From positions 310,001-374,000 of the forward strand of contig CANTFL010001429.1 of NCBI GenBank assembly GCA_947650285.1: 64,000 bases of DNA. The letters run 5' to 3'. Positions 31,092-38,599 of this stretch are shown in pieces; position 1 is the first letter of the stretch, and each line of letters opens with the position of its first letter. The translations under genes and the position numbers were made by a program. The DNA is from Hyaloperonospora brassicae. Taxonomy: Eukaryota > Oomycota > Peronosporomycetes > Peronosporales > Peronosporaceae. The notes beneath the pieces were generated by a model, which saw only the letters and a list, made by a program, of their open reading frames with translations, did not search any database and was not told the DNA's origin.

Positions 31092-32696
31092 ATGTCTATG
31101 CGAGGTGACTCAAGACCCACACAGCCTGGTGCTGTGCAAGCCTCTGCGGCAGACGCTTCGTCGTCTGCCGCCCCTTCTTCGCCTGCAGCAACAGGTGCTG
31201 CAGGTGCACGCGGTATCACGCCGCGTGCGCACGATGACCCCGATGTGGAGGTCATCTACTCTGGCGAGTCAGACGTGTCTGACTCGGGCAATGCTCCAGA
31301 GGCGTCTCGCTCACCGGCGACGCCTCAGTATTCGCCAAGGCCACTGCCGAACGAACGGACTCGTGATTCGCGTCACAGTCTGTTCGGCAGTGATGATGAG
31401 TCAGATGATGAGTATGTTTGCTCATCACCGCGATCAACTCGTGCTCCTTCGCACGAGCGACTTGACGATGGTGCAAGCCATCGTCATACTGACAACCGTG
31501 GTACCGACAAGGGTACCACTGTGAAGCGTGATGAGTTGAAGCCGTGGCGTTTGCCCGAACAACTCATCAATAGCCTGTCTCACGAGACAGGCCAACACCA
31601 TCGAATACCCTTATTCGATGCGACTGAGCTTCACGGCTTGGATCCCAGCGCGAAGAACTTTCGCGCTGAAGAAGACTTTTATCTCGATGTCTTCCTTAGA
31701 CATCGATGGTACAATAGCAACCAAAAGCGTGACAAAACATCGCTTTTGGCTGCGTGGAACGCGTTCGTCCAAAACGTAAAGAATTTTGGACGAGAAGGGT
31801 GGCTCAAGAAACTTGAGGCAACACGCCTCAGGTTCGAACGGCGAACGCCAACCGGTGCTAGGTACCGGTTGCATTGTTTATCGAGTGAGGCAGGCATTCC
31901 TTGCCTCACATGGGGAGACCCTTGTGCGAGTTGTGTTGACAACTCGCAGCGTGCACATAGGGATGTGTACTCCCTAAATTCGCCCTGGGGAAGGGCACAT
32001 CTCTCGGACGAGATGCGTGACGCGATTGCAAACTTGCAATCCGTCTACAAGCGCCTAGGGCGCGTGTTTACCGATGGGCCACAGGACTCATCGGATGGGT
32101 CTCGTCATACTGGTGGACGAGACCTTCAACATCCATTAACAGCTGAGAGCGGGGCTCCCAGCTGTTCCAAGAGGGTGGATACCCCCGCCACTGGACGAGG
32201 TAGCTCGTCCTTGATCCTGAATCGTCACGGTGATTCAAGATACGCTCCACTAGAAAGCGTTGATCACCGTGAGCATCCACCAAAGGATGTGGTGGAGGAG
32301 GAAAGACCTCCTCCAGAACCCCAGGCCCACCATCTCGACCCTTACGAGATGGATCGCGCAATCGATGAATTGCGCGATGACTTGAAGCACGAGCGCGACC
32401 GACGCTACGCTTTGACCGACACCGTGCGGAAGAACCGCAAGGGTCACGAGGCTGATCGGGCGAGGGATCGCGCCGATTATGCCACGGCGCAGCTTCAGGT
32501 CGAGCGGGATGTCCGCTCCCTTTTCGGCGAGCTGGCGACAGCTCGCGGAGAGATAACTCGGTTGAATACCGAGGTATCATATCTGCGCGACCAGACGGAT
32601 CGTCTGGAGCGCGAACGCAAGAACTTGATGGATGTTCTTGAACGTGGGGGCTATCTTCATCGGAAGAAGAAGGCTCGTACTGACAGTACGACCTAA
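31092..32696 (+). CDS. Antisense ORF of gypsy E: 534-aa coiled-coil protein
   Basis: An intact plus-strand frame opposite to gag-pol, beginning 130 nt inside the 3' LTR; the final 629 nt overlap the integrase tail and chromodomain on the minus strand. Residues 1-150 are acidic, Ser/Ala/Pro-rich and likely disordered. Residues ~170-285 look folded and basic (AEEDFYLDVFLRHRWYN, LLAAWNAFVQNVKNFG, GWLKKLEATRLRFER) and end in a Cys-rich stretch (about 262-280) that might bind metal. Residues 420-520 form a long coiled coil. No signal peptide or membrane segment. It shares layout, not clear sequence, with the antisense protein of B. A perfect initiator match CTCACTTT (31061-31068) precedes the ATG, which is weak evidence of a promoter. 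Function unknown. Confidence 0.78.
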   Translation: MSMRGDSRPTQPGAVQASAADASSSAAPSSPAATGAAGARGITPRAHDDPDVEVIYSGESDVSDSGNAPEASRSPATPQYSPRPLPNERTRDSRHSLFGSDDESDDEYVCSSPRSTRAPSHERLDDGASHRHTDNRGTDKGTTVKRDELKPWRLPEQLINSLSHETGQHHRIPLFDATELHGLDPSAKNFRAEEDFYLDVFLRHRWYNSNQKRDKTSLLAAWNAFVQNVKNFGREGWLKKLEATRLRFERRTPTGARYRLHCLSSEAGIPCLTWGDPCASCVDNSQRAHRDVYSLNSPWGRAHLSDEMRDAIANLQSVYKRLGRVFTDGPQDSSDGSRHTGGRDLQHPLTAESGAPSCSKRVDTPATGRGSSSLILNRHGDSRYAPLESVDHREHPPKDVVEEERPPPEPQAHHLDPYEMDRAIDELRDDLKHERDRRYALTDTVRKNRKGHEADRARDRADYATAQLQVERDVRSLFGELATARGEITRLNTEVSYLRDQTDRLERERKNLMDVLERGGYLHRKKKARTDSTT

Positions 32697-33300
32697 GCCT
32701 CCCCACGTAAAACGTAGGATGCGTGCGCATCCTACGTGGCAATTCGAGTGTGTATGCATTGCCCTTGCGATGCAACACTCGAAATGGCCCAATGTATTTC
32801 GGCAGTAGTTTACTACTGCCGACACTAGTGACTGCATGTCCAGGTAGGTTTACCGTTGACAGTAGTACTAGGTCATTAACCTTAAATGAAAGAACATTTG
32901 CTCTTCCATTCTTGTCTGCGTTCCGTTTCTGACGGTCCACCGCATTTGCGATGGAGTCCTGAACGAAACGGACTACCCCTTCTCGAGTCAGCAGGAAGTT
33001 CTCTGCTGACTCTTTGTTTTGTCTAGCAGTGCGCTTCGTGCGCACTGCTAAGAGATTGCTCTCTTCTTCAGCGAGGTTGTCTTCTTCCTCGCTGGCATAA
33101 TCGTTGGCGATGCTGAATATACCAGCATCGTCATCATCATCCGAATCAATAATAGCGTCTTCGCTATTATTGAGATGATCTTCTTCATCGATGTCGACTT
33201 GATCGACATCGGCATCATACGTGACGACGTTTGCGTCGACACGTGATGAGCAAGAGCCAAAACGGTTTTTGCTCGAGCGAGTCCCTCCCCCCTTATCCAA
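32068..33300 (-). CDS. Gypsy E integrase C-terminal region with chromodomain (-1 frame to pol)
   Basis: A 410-codon frame overlapping the pol frame at 33048-33300 in the -1 phase. It begins with a linker (KNRFGSCSSRVDANVV), an acidic stretch (DSDDDDDAG), a helical region (NFLLTREGVVRFVQDSIANAV), the GPY/F-type KYIGPFRVLHRKG (IGPF at ~170), a long Arg/Ser/Pro-rich linker, and a chromodomain at ~346-400 (RFLVERILNHR, YLVQWRGYPP, NSWEPRSQLL) that should guide integration to marked chromatin. It has no clear ATG start; a TGA lies two codons upstream of the first Leu. It is likely reached from pol by frameshifting or splicing, or the family carries an old lesion. Confidence 0.8.
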   Translation of the reverse strand: MDKGGGTRSSKNRFGSCSSRVDANVVTYDADVDQVDIDEEDHLNNSEDAIIDSDDDDDAGIFSIANDYASEEEDNLAEEESNLLAVRTKRTARQNKESAENFLLTREGVVRFVQDSIANAVDRQKRNADKNGRANVLSFKVNDLVLLSTVNLPGHAVTSVGSSKLLPKYIGPFRVLHRKGNAYTLELPRRMRTHPTFYVGRLRSYCQYEPSSSDEDSPHVQEHPSSSCVRAPDDPSGRADMIPRYSTELSLRELSPARRKGSGHPARPEAAPWHNRRDPSPDQPRDPCGSSARCRSKRSVGRARASSHRAIHRLRDPSRKGRDGGPGVLEEVFPPPPHPLVDAHGDQRFLVERILNHRDDSGSRTSYLVQWRGYPPSWNSWEPRSQLLMDVEGLVHQYDETHPMSPVAHR

Positions 33301-36300
33301 GAGTCACACTCTAGAAGGGTGGGCACACGTGGATGGCGTAGGCCATTCACGTAAAACGGTGTGTGCTGTGTTGAAGCATGCACCGAATTATTGATGGCGA
33401 ATTCCACCATGGGTAGGAATTCGCTCCAACTCGGAAACGAGTGGACATATCCTCGAAGAATCTCTTCGAGGACACGGTTCGCACGTTCCGTCTGACCATC
33501 TGTTTCTGGATGGTCAGAAGTGGACATCTTCAATCGTGTTCCGAGAGTACGGAACACGGTTTGCCAAAATTCCGCCGTGAACCGAGGGTCACGGTCGGAT
33601 ACGAGTTCACGGGGTAACCCGTGGAGTCTAAAGACCGTGTCTAGAAAGACACGAGCACAACCTTGAGCCTTGATTGACTCAGGGACAGCAGCAAGATGGA
33701 CCATCTTGCTGAATCGGTCCACAAACACAAGAATACCATTATTCTTGTGAGCGTCTTCGGGAAACCCGAAGACGAAGTCCATTGAAACGGACTGCCAGCA
33801 CTCTGTCGGAACAGGCAGAGGCTGCAATGGCGCACGGGATGAAGGACTAGGCTTCACCCGTTGACATACTTCGCAAGCACGGATGTACTTGCGAACAAAC
33901 TGATACTGGCGGGGCCAGTAAAAGTCGCGACTTACCGTGAGGTAAGTCTTTTCTCTACCACGATGGCCGCTTGTTGGGGCATCGTGACACTCATACATGA
34001 TGCGCAATCGCAAATCATGATGAGCGGGTACGACGACACGAGGCGTGTCGTCGGCAACAGCTGTATAGTACAGCAATCCGTTGCGTGTACTATACCGATC
34101 CGATGAGGATCGGTACAAAGCCGGTAAATCCCTCATGGATTTACTGGATGGATTCACCAGATGATCCATCAATCGCAGAAGATCCTTATCTTCCGCGTAT
34201 GCCTTTCGTACGTCGTCAAGTAAACTTGACGACGGGACACTGACTGACAGTGTCGCAACAGTGGGCTTGTCCTCACTGTTGGATTGCGCGTCCGGCTCGA
34301 AATCGGGCCGGCGCGAAAGAGCATCCGCGACGACATTGAGTCGTCCCGGTTTATACTCCACGGAGAAGTTATACTCCGCGAAGAAAGACAGCCACCTCGC
34401 CATTCTTTGCGAGAGGTGTGGGCTGTTTACGGCCGTGCGTAATGACGCATGGTCCGTGTAGACAACAAACGGTCTATCTCCCAAGAGATAGACGCGAAAT
34501 TTAGCCAGTGCGTATTTCATGGCAAGGAGTTCCTTGTCATGCACTGGGTAATTACGCTCAGCTGCTTGCAGCTGACGCGATTGATAACAGATGACGCGCT
34601 CCGCGCCATCTGCATCGAACTGCATTAACGCACAGCCGATTGCGAAATCGCTGGCGTCACAGACCACATGAAATGGTCTGTCCTGATCTGCAATCGCCAA
34701 GATCGGCGATTGCATCAAGCTTTGCTTGATACCTTCAAAGGAACGCTGGCACTCAGCGTTCCATGACCACTTGACATTTTTCTTGAGCAAGCAAGAAAGA
34801 TGTACCGTCATCTCGGCGTAGTTGCGCGAGTACTTGTGCAAGTACGCCGCAAGACCAAGGAACTTTCGAAGTCCCTTGACATCGACTGGCACTGGCCAGT
34901 CGGTGATCGCCTTGATCTTTTCGGGATCAGGGCGTACGCCGTGTTTCCCCACGATGCACCCAAGAAGTGGTATTTCGCTAGCCGCGAATATACACTTCTT
35001 GAGGTTGGCGTACAACTTATGCTTGCGCATAAGTTGAAGAACCTGACGAACGTGAGTTCTGTGAACTTCAACGTCCGTCTTCCCGTCCATAGCCCGGCTA
35101 TGGACGAACACATCGTCGAAGTAACTCGGTGCGAAGTCTCGCACCGGTCTCAACAGATTTGTTACACATCTGTTGAATGTTGCAGGGGCATTACTCAGCC
35201 CCTGTGGCATCACTAGCCACTCCCACAGCATCCCGCTGGGGGTACTCACTGCTGTGAACGGGACGTCCCGTTCACGCATCAGGATCTGATAGAATCCATC
35301 CATCAGATCCATGGACGAAAAGATGGTACTCTTTGACATACCATCTATGATTACGTCCTTCCTCGGTATCGGCGTCTGAGCCGGTACCGTTGCAGCATTC
35401 AACTTGTTGAATGCGTGCACTATCCGCCACCCTCCTGTGGCCTTTCGCACACAGAAGGTCGGAGAGCTGTGAGGGGATGTTGATTCCCTCACATGGCCCG
35501 CTGCTAAGCGATCGGCAAAGAACTTGTCGATCGCTATCACTTGTTCACGAGGCAGTGGCCACTGCTTCATGACACAGTATTTCGAGCCCGGTTTGAGCTC
35601 GATCTCGTGTCGAGTGCCTTTGTCCTTAGGCAACTCGCAAGGTACGGATTCAGGGAACACATCCCTGAATTCGATCAAATCCTTATACAAAGGATTTGCC
35701 TGAAGTGACTCCCAGGATTGGGACGCGTATCGCTCAATCCGAGTCTTCTCATCGAGGACACTTTCGTCCATCGATGAGCTGCTGAGAACCCGTTCGTTCT
35801 CAGCAAATACTGTTGCCGACCGAATGTCGGTCACATACTCGTCCTCTGTGACGAGTATGCAGATCTGCTTGACTTTGCCACTACGCAGATCACGCAAGAA
35901 CCGTTTCGGTTCTAGCGTTGGCAACTGAGTTATCTCCGAAGTCAACTTCGGAGGCACAATCAGATCAAGCGTATAAGCGCCTACGCTTGATCCGTCATTA
36001 ACCAAGACGTTCAACGTCTCGGTTTCTTCCTGGGATCTTGCTTCCACAGGTTGCTGAGGGCCTGATCCCTCAGCAAGCAACTCTTGAGGAACTCCTTCCT
36101 CAAGTACGTGGGGACTTATTCCCTCGACGTCTTCCGACTGTGGCTGTGCAACCACAGTCAGGAACCGATCCTCTACGGTCGACTCTCCAGTCGACCTAGG
36201 ATTTTCATGTTGCCCCTTGGGGGCAACAGATTTCTTTCTTCTAAGATGCTGCCCGCTAGGCATGCATCCATGTCCCGGTCCACTCGACTTATTCGAGTGG

Positions 36301-36911
36301 TGGACCTTCGGCGCAGCCTGTACTTCTGTACAGCCGCCGGGAGCTTGCTCCACAGTGTAGTGATCAACTACACTGTGACCTTGTGCAGTCGTGCTAACGA
36401 CCGTACCGCAAGTGAGGCCATCGCACTCACTCGCAGAACATCCACACGCTTGTGGACGCTCCAAGATGTTCATCAGATGGCCATCTGATGAACAAGCAGC
36501 AGGCATCTTCACGGATCGATGCTGCCAGCTCACCCTTGGCTCGTATTTTCTGAGCCAAGGTAATCCCAGGATGACATCAAATTTGTCATCCAGATCTAGT
36601 ACGATGAAATCATCATCGTACTGCTCGCCCTCTAACGTGTAGTGGATTCCTACTACACGTTTCTCAACGGTTATCGATGCGCCTGTTGCAAGGCGCACCG
36701 TCATCCTTGTGAGGGGAATGTCGCGCTCAACGAACTTGAGCCTACGACCCTCTAGTGACTGGCGACGAACAAAGTTGTTCGACGCCCCACAGTCTACTAG
36801 GGCACGAAGCGACAAGTCATTTGTCGCTTCCAACTTCAAGGTGATGAGCGAAACGTCATCACCAGGTGCAGAGACACACAATGATTGTGTATCTGGAGCA
36901 ACTTTCGTCAA
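33048..36911 (-). CDS. Gypsy E pol: protease, RT, RNase H, integrase core (1287 codons)
   Basis: The frame is open upstream to the frameshift site (36977), so translation probably enters from gag. From the Met at 36911: protease VDCGAS with Asp at 40; RT with YFDD at ~597-600; RNase H VCDAS at ~750; integrase HHCC zinc site ending CEVCQ at ~1013; integrase catalytic Asp ~1045 (MDFVFGFP), Asp ~1106 (SDRDPRFT) and Glu ~1142 (DGQTERANRV), an exact D-x35-E spacing. After residue ~1210 the frame drifts into Met/Ser/Thr-rich sequence and stops, while the true integrase tail continues in the -1 frame. All catalytic residues are intact. Confidence 0.9.
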   Translation of the reverse strand: MTKVAPDTQSLCVSAPGDDVSLITLKLEATNDLSLRALVDCGASNNFVRRQSLEGRRLKFVERDIPLTRMTVRLATGASITVEKRVVGIHYTLEGEQYDDDFIVLDLDDKFDVILGLPWLRKYEPRVSWQHRSVKMPAACSSDGHLMNILERPQACGCSASECDGLTCGTVVSTTAQGHSVVDHYTVEQAPGGCTEVQAAPKVHHSNKSSGPGHGCMPSGQHLRRKKSVAPKGQHENPRSTGESTVEDRFLTVVAQPQSEDVEGISPHVLEEGVPQELLAEGSGPQQPVEARSQEETETLNVLVNDGSSVGAYTLDLIVPPKLTSEITQLPTLEPKRFLRDLRSGKVKQICILVTEDEYVTDIRSATVFAENERVLSSSSMDESVLDEKTRIERYASQSWESLQANPLYKDLIEFRDVFPESVPCELPKDKGTRHEIELKPGSKYCVMKQWPLPREQVIAIDKFFADRLAAGHVRESTSPHSSPTFCVRKATGGWRIVHAFNKLNAATVPAQTPIPRKDVIIDGMSKSTIFSSMDLMDGFYQILMRERDVPFTAVSTPSGMLWEWLVMPQGLSNAPATFNRCVTNLLRPVRDFAPSYFDDVFVHSRAMDGKTDVEVHRTHVRQVLQLMRKHKLYANLKKCIFAASEIPLLGCIVGKHGVRPDPEKIKAITDWPVPVDVKGLRKFLGLAAYLHKYSRNYAEMTVHLSCLLKKNVKWSWNAECQRSFEGIKQSLMQSPILAIADQDRPFHVVCDASDFAIGCALMQFDADGAERVICYQSRQLQAAERNYPVHDKELLAMKYALAKFRVYLLGDRPFVVYTDHASLRTAVNSPHLSQRMARWLSFFAEYNFSVEYKPGRLNVVADALSRRPDFEPDAQSNSEDKPTVATLSVSVPSSSLLDDVRKAYAEDKDLLRLMDHLVNPSSKSMRDLPALYRSSSDRYSTRNGLLYYTAVADDTPRVVVPAHHDLRLRIMYECHDAPTSGHRGREKTYLTVSRDFYWPRQYQFVRKYIRACEVCQRVKPSPSSRAPLQPLPVPTECWQSVSMDFVFGFPEDAHKNNGILVFVDRFSKMVHLAAVPESIKAQGCARVFLDTVFRLHGLPRELVSDRDPRFTAEFWQTVFRTLGTRLKMSTSDHPETDGQTERANRVLEEILRGYVHSFPSWSEFLPMVEFAINNSVHASTQHTPFYVNGLRHPRVPTLLECDSWIRGEGLARAKTVLALAHHVSTQTSSRMMPMSIKSTSMKKIISIIAKTLLLIRMMMTMLVYSASPTIMPARKKTTSLKKRAIS
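34031..34762 (-). repeat. Dense hairpin cluster in the RNase H/integrase coding region of E
   Basis: Perfect stems (coordinates, arm): 34031-34053 CGACGACACG; 34093-34115 TACCGATCC; 34124-34144 GTAAATCC; 34147-34170 GATGGAT; 34211-34234 CGTCGTCAAG; 34236-34254 GACACTG; 34257-34280 AACAGTG; 34472-34493 GTCTATCTC; 34558-34575 TCAGCTGC; 34659-34681 ACAGACCA; 34689-34714 TGCAATCGCC; 34714-34730 ATCAAGC; 34740-34762 GGAACGCTG. Loops are 2-10 nt. Thirteen stems of at least 7 bp in 732 nt, against roughly 0.4 expected by chance. Shorter ones (34060-34074, 34178-34193, 34329-34345) lie between. Confidence 0.88.
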
Positions 36912-36942
36912 GAGGTTTGCAAATTCTCTTGAGGTTGCTGGA

Positions 36943-36983
36943 TCAGTAGGGCGCTCCGCCCCTACTGACCCCGACCATTTTTT
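36943..36983 (-). promoter_or_regulatory. -1 ribosomal frameshift signal between gag and pol, element E
   Basis: Heptamer A AAA AAT (36983-36977) in the Gag phase, 8-nt spacer, then a hairpin with outer arms TCAGTAGG and CCTACTGA and inner arms GGGCG/CGCCC around GAG, one G bulged. The gag stop TAG (36964-36962) is in the 5' arm, as in B. Pol is in the -1 frame. Confidence 0.78.
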
Positions 36984-38116
36984 GATGGCCCGTCTCGCTG
37001 TTGCGGCTTCGCAACAGCGCTGGACCCACGCCCATTGCCCTTTCTGGCGAATGGTCGTCCATTTCGCTCAGTACTGTTTGGTACTGGGCGCGGAGCACTA
37101 CACTCGTATGCGTAGTGCCCTAACTTCTGACAGCGATTGCACCTCTGCAATCGCTTGTTGCTTGTAGAGCGAGGTCTCTCGCTCTCAACATAACAGAGGT
37201 CCATTGGTTCTGGACCTCCGATCTCTTGTCGTCTCGGTGGACGGTAAGAGTTTGAGCTAGCATGAGCCTGTCTCATGCTAAAGTCTTCCTGTTCCGCGGC
37301 TGATATCGCTTCTTCAAGCGTATTCAGCTCAAGGCGGAACAGGTGGCTCCTGACGGGCCCTTCTGCGAGCCCTTGCATGAACACCGTAATCAACGTGTGT
37401 TCATGAACTGGGTTTGCAGTTATACTACTCGCAAGGAGTCGTATATGTTGTGCGTAAGCGTGCACATCACGCTTACCCTGCTTGAGTTTCAGGAGCTCTG
37501 AACGAGCCCTGAACTCAGCACGTGGCGGCTCAAACGTTTGTCTGAGCCGGGACTTGAAGTCATCTAGCGACCTAAACACATTTGGGTCGCTACTCTCGAG
37601 TCCCAGGGACCAAGTTTTGGCACGCCCTGCCAAGTGGGTCTGAGCAAATGTGAGTTTCATTTGCTCATCTTCGACGCGACGAGCCCTTAGGGCTCTGTCG
37701 AGTTCGACAAACCATAGTAACAGGGAGTCCTCCGGGACTCCACTGTACTTGGAGATGTCGACTTTCATCACTTCGGGACGACGCGCATGCGCCGTCCCGC
37801 CCACAGCAGCATGGAATTGCTGCTGTCTCAACAGCTCCGTCTGTTGAGCACCGAGTTCTCTCAACTGCTCGGCCTGTTGAGAGCCTTGCTGGTGAAGCAA
37901 GGCTACTTTCTCCCTCTCGAGAGCAAGTTCATTGTGAATGAACTTGGCGATAGCAGCATGTTGTTGGTCTCTGTCTAGAGACTCCAACATGGTGCTGACG
38001 ACGAGTTCGCCTACGGTAGAACTCATTCGTTCTACCGCACCCCATTCGATGTCACTCAAATGGGTAAACCCTTCACGCGTGGCGTGAAAGGTGTCTTCTT
38101 CATCCAACATGTTCAT
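36962..38116 (-). CDS. Gypsy E Gag (384 aa, intact)
   Basis: Starts MNMLDEEDTFHATREGF, 44 nt inside the LTR. A helical, glutamine-rich segment (about residues 55-95; QQGSQQAEQLRELGAQQ) precedes the capsid region (VELDRALRARR, HLAGRAKTWSLG, LKQGKRDVHAYAQHIRL, VFMQGLAEGPVRSHLF). A CX2CX4HX4C knuckle, CNRCQKLGHYAYEC, lies at 326-339, followed by a basic tail. It should build the particle and package element RNA. It ends at a TAG embedded in the frameshift hairpin. Confidence 0.93.
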   Translation of the reverse strand: MNMLDEEDTFHATREGFTHLSDIEWGAVERMSSTVGELVVSTMLESLDRDQQHAAIAKFIHNELALEREKVALLHQQGSQQAEQLRELGAQQTELLRQQQFHAAVGGTAHARRPEVMKVDISKYSGVPEDSLLLWFVELDRALRARRVEDEQMKLTFAQTHLAGRAKTWSLGLESSDPNVFRSLDDFKSRLRQTFEPPRAEFRARSELLKLKQGKRDVHAYAQHIRLLASSITANPVHEHTLITVFMQGLAEGPVRSHLFRLELNTLEEAISAAEQEDFSMRQAHASSNSYRPPRRQEIGGPEPMDLCYVESERPRSTSNKRLQRCNRCQKLGHYAYECSAPRPVPNSTERNGRPFARKGNGRGSSAVAKPQQRDGPSKNGRGQ

Positions 38117-38149
38117 GTTGGATGATGTGGTCCTTGGAAGGACTACAAA

Positions 38150-38158
38150 GTGCTACCA
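38150..38158 (-). promoter_or_regulatory. Primer-binding site of gypsy E (TGGTAGCAC)
   Basis: Two bases inside the 5' LTR, same nonamer as B and D; complementary to the 3' end expected of initiator methionine tRNA. Confidence 0.65.
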
Positions 38159-38160
38159 GG

Positions 38161-38548
38161 TGTAACGGGGCACACCCTTGCGTAACTTAACGCAAGGGAT
38201 TTGGGTGCCCCGACGGACGTACACGTGGCGAGCGAGGAAGCGTAGGTAGGGTAAAAGTAGAACTGTTATATTAATAAATTAAGTCTTTAAACTACTGTCT
38301 CTTCGTTTGACTTAATTCAATTATACTAATATAACTGCATGTATGGTGACGTCTCGTCACCACTCATTGCGCGCGTCTTGCGGCGATTGGTGGGTTGATA
38401 TCATCACGATATCAACCAATGAACAGACCCTTTGGTCGACCCTTCAATATCACCACTTTGGTGATATTGTTTAAAGAATATCCATCTTATATTCTTTATT
38501 GTCACTTTCCTTAAGTGACAATATCATGTAACGGGCTGCCCCGTTACA
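38161..38548 (-). repeat. 5' LTR of gypsy E (388 bp)
   Basis: Reads identical to the 3' LTR at 30575-30962, with the same 11-bp inverted termini and hairpins. Followed by the GTCAT duplication and the rest of the D LTR. Confidence 0.93.
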
Positions 38549-38553
38549 GTCAT

Positions 38554-38599
38554 TCTTTCTTTAAAGTGACACTTCCATGTAACGGGCTGCCCCGTTACA
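38554..38599 (-). repeat. 5' LTR of gypsy D, outer part
   Basis: Completes the D LTR split by E and ends in TGTAACGGG/CCCGTTACA. Total D LTR length is about 397 bp. The flank beyond begins TTATA, the candidate target duplication, whose partner is lost. Confidence 0.85.

Larger units (their letters stand above)
30575..38548 (-). mobile_element. Ty3/gypsy chromovirus element E: full-length, identical LTRs (7974 bp)
   Basis: Both 388-bp LTRs read as identical, and the element is flanked by GTCAT duplications, so insertion into the D LTR was recent. Minus-strand order: LTR, primer-binding site, gag (384 aa), -1 frameshift signal, pol (1287 aa frame), second -1 frame break, integrase tail with chromodomain (410-codon frame), antisense ORF (534 aa, plus strand), polypurine tract, LTR. 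All frames are open, and the catalytic residues of protease, RT, RNase H and integrase are present. It was moved recently, by its own or supplied proteins. Confidence 0.95.
23081..38599 (-). mobile_element. Ty3/gypsy element D (second family), split by E
   Basis: D occupies 23081-30574 plus 38554-38599; element E (30575-38548) sits inside its 5' LTR. Minus-strand order: 5' LTR, primer-binding site, gag-protease, RT-RNase H-integrase, frame break, chromodomain. The 3' LTR is missing: the polypurine tract region (plus strand CCCCCTTAGC) joins the 3' LTR of B. D is a close but older relative of E, with stops and small indels. Confidence 0.9.

Noticed and set aside
33048..33300. A second canonical slippery site at the integrase frame break
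   Set aside because: Bases there differ between D and E and do not fit X XXY YYZ in the pol phase, so I report only the frame break.
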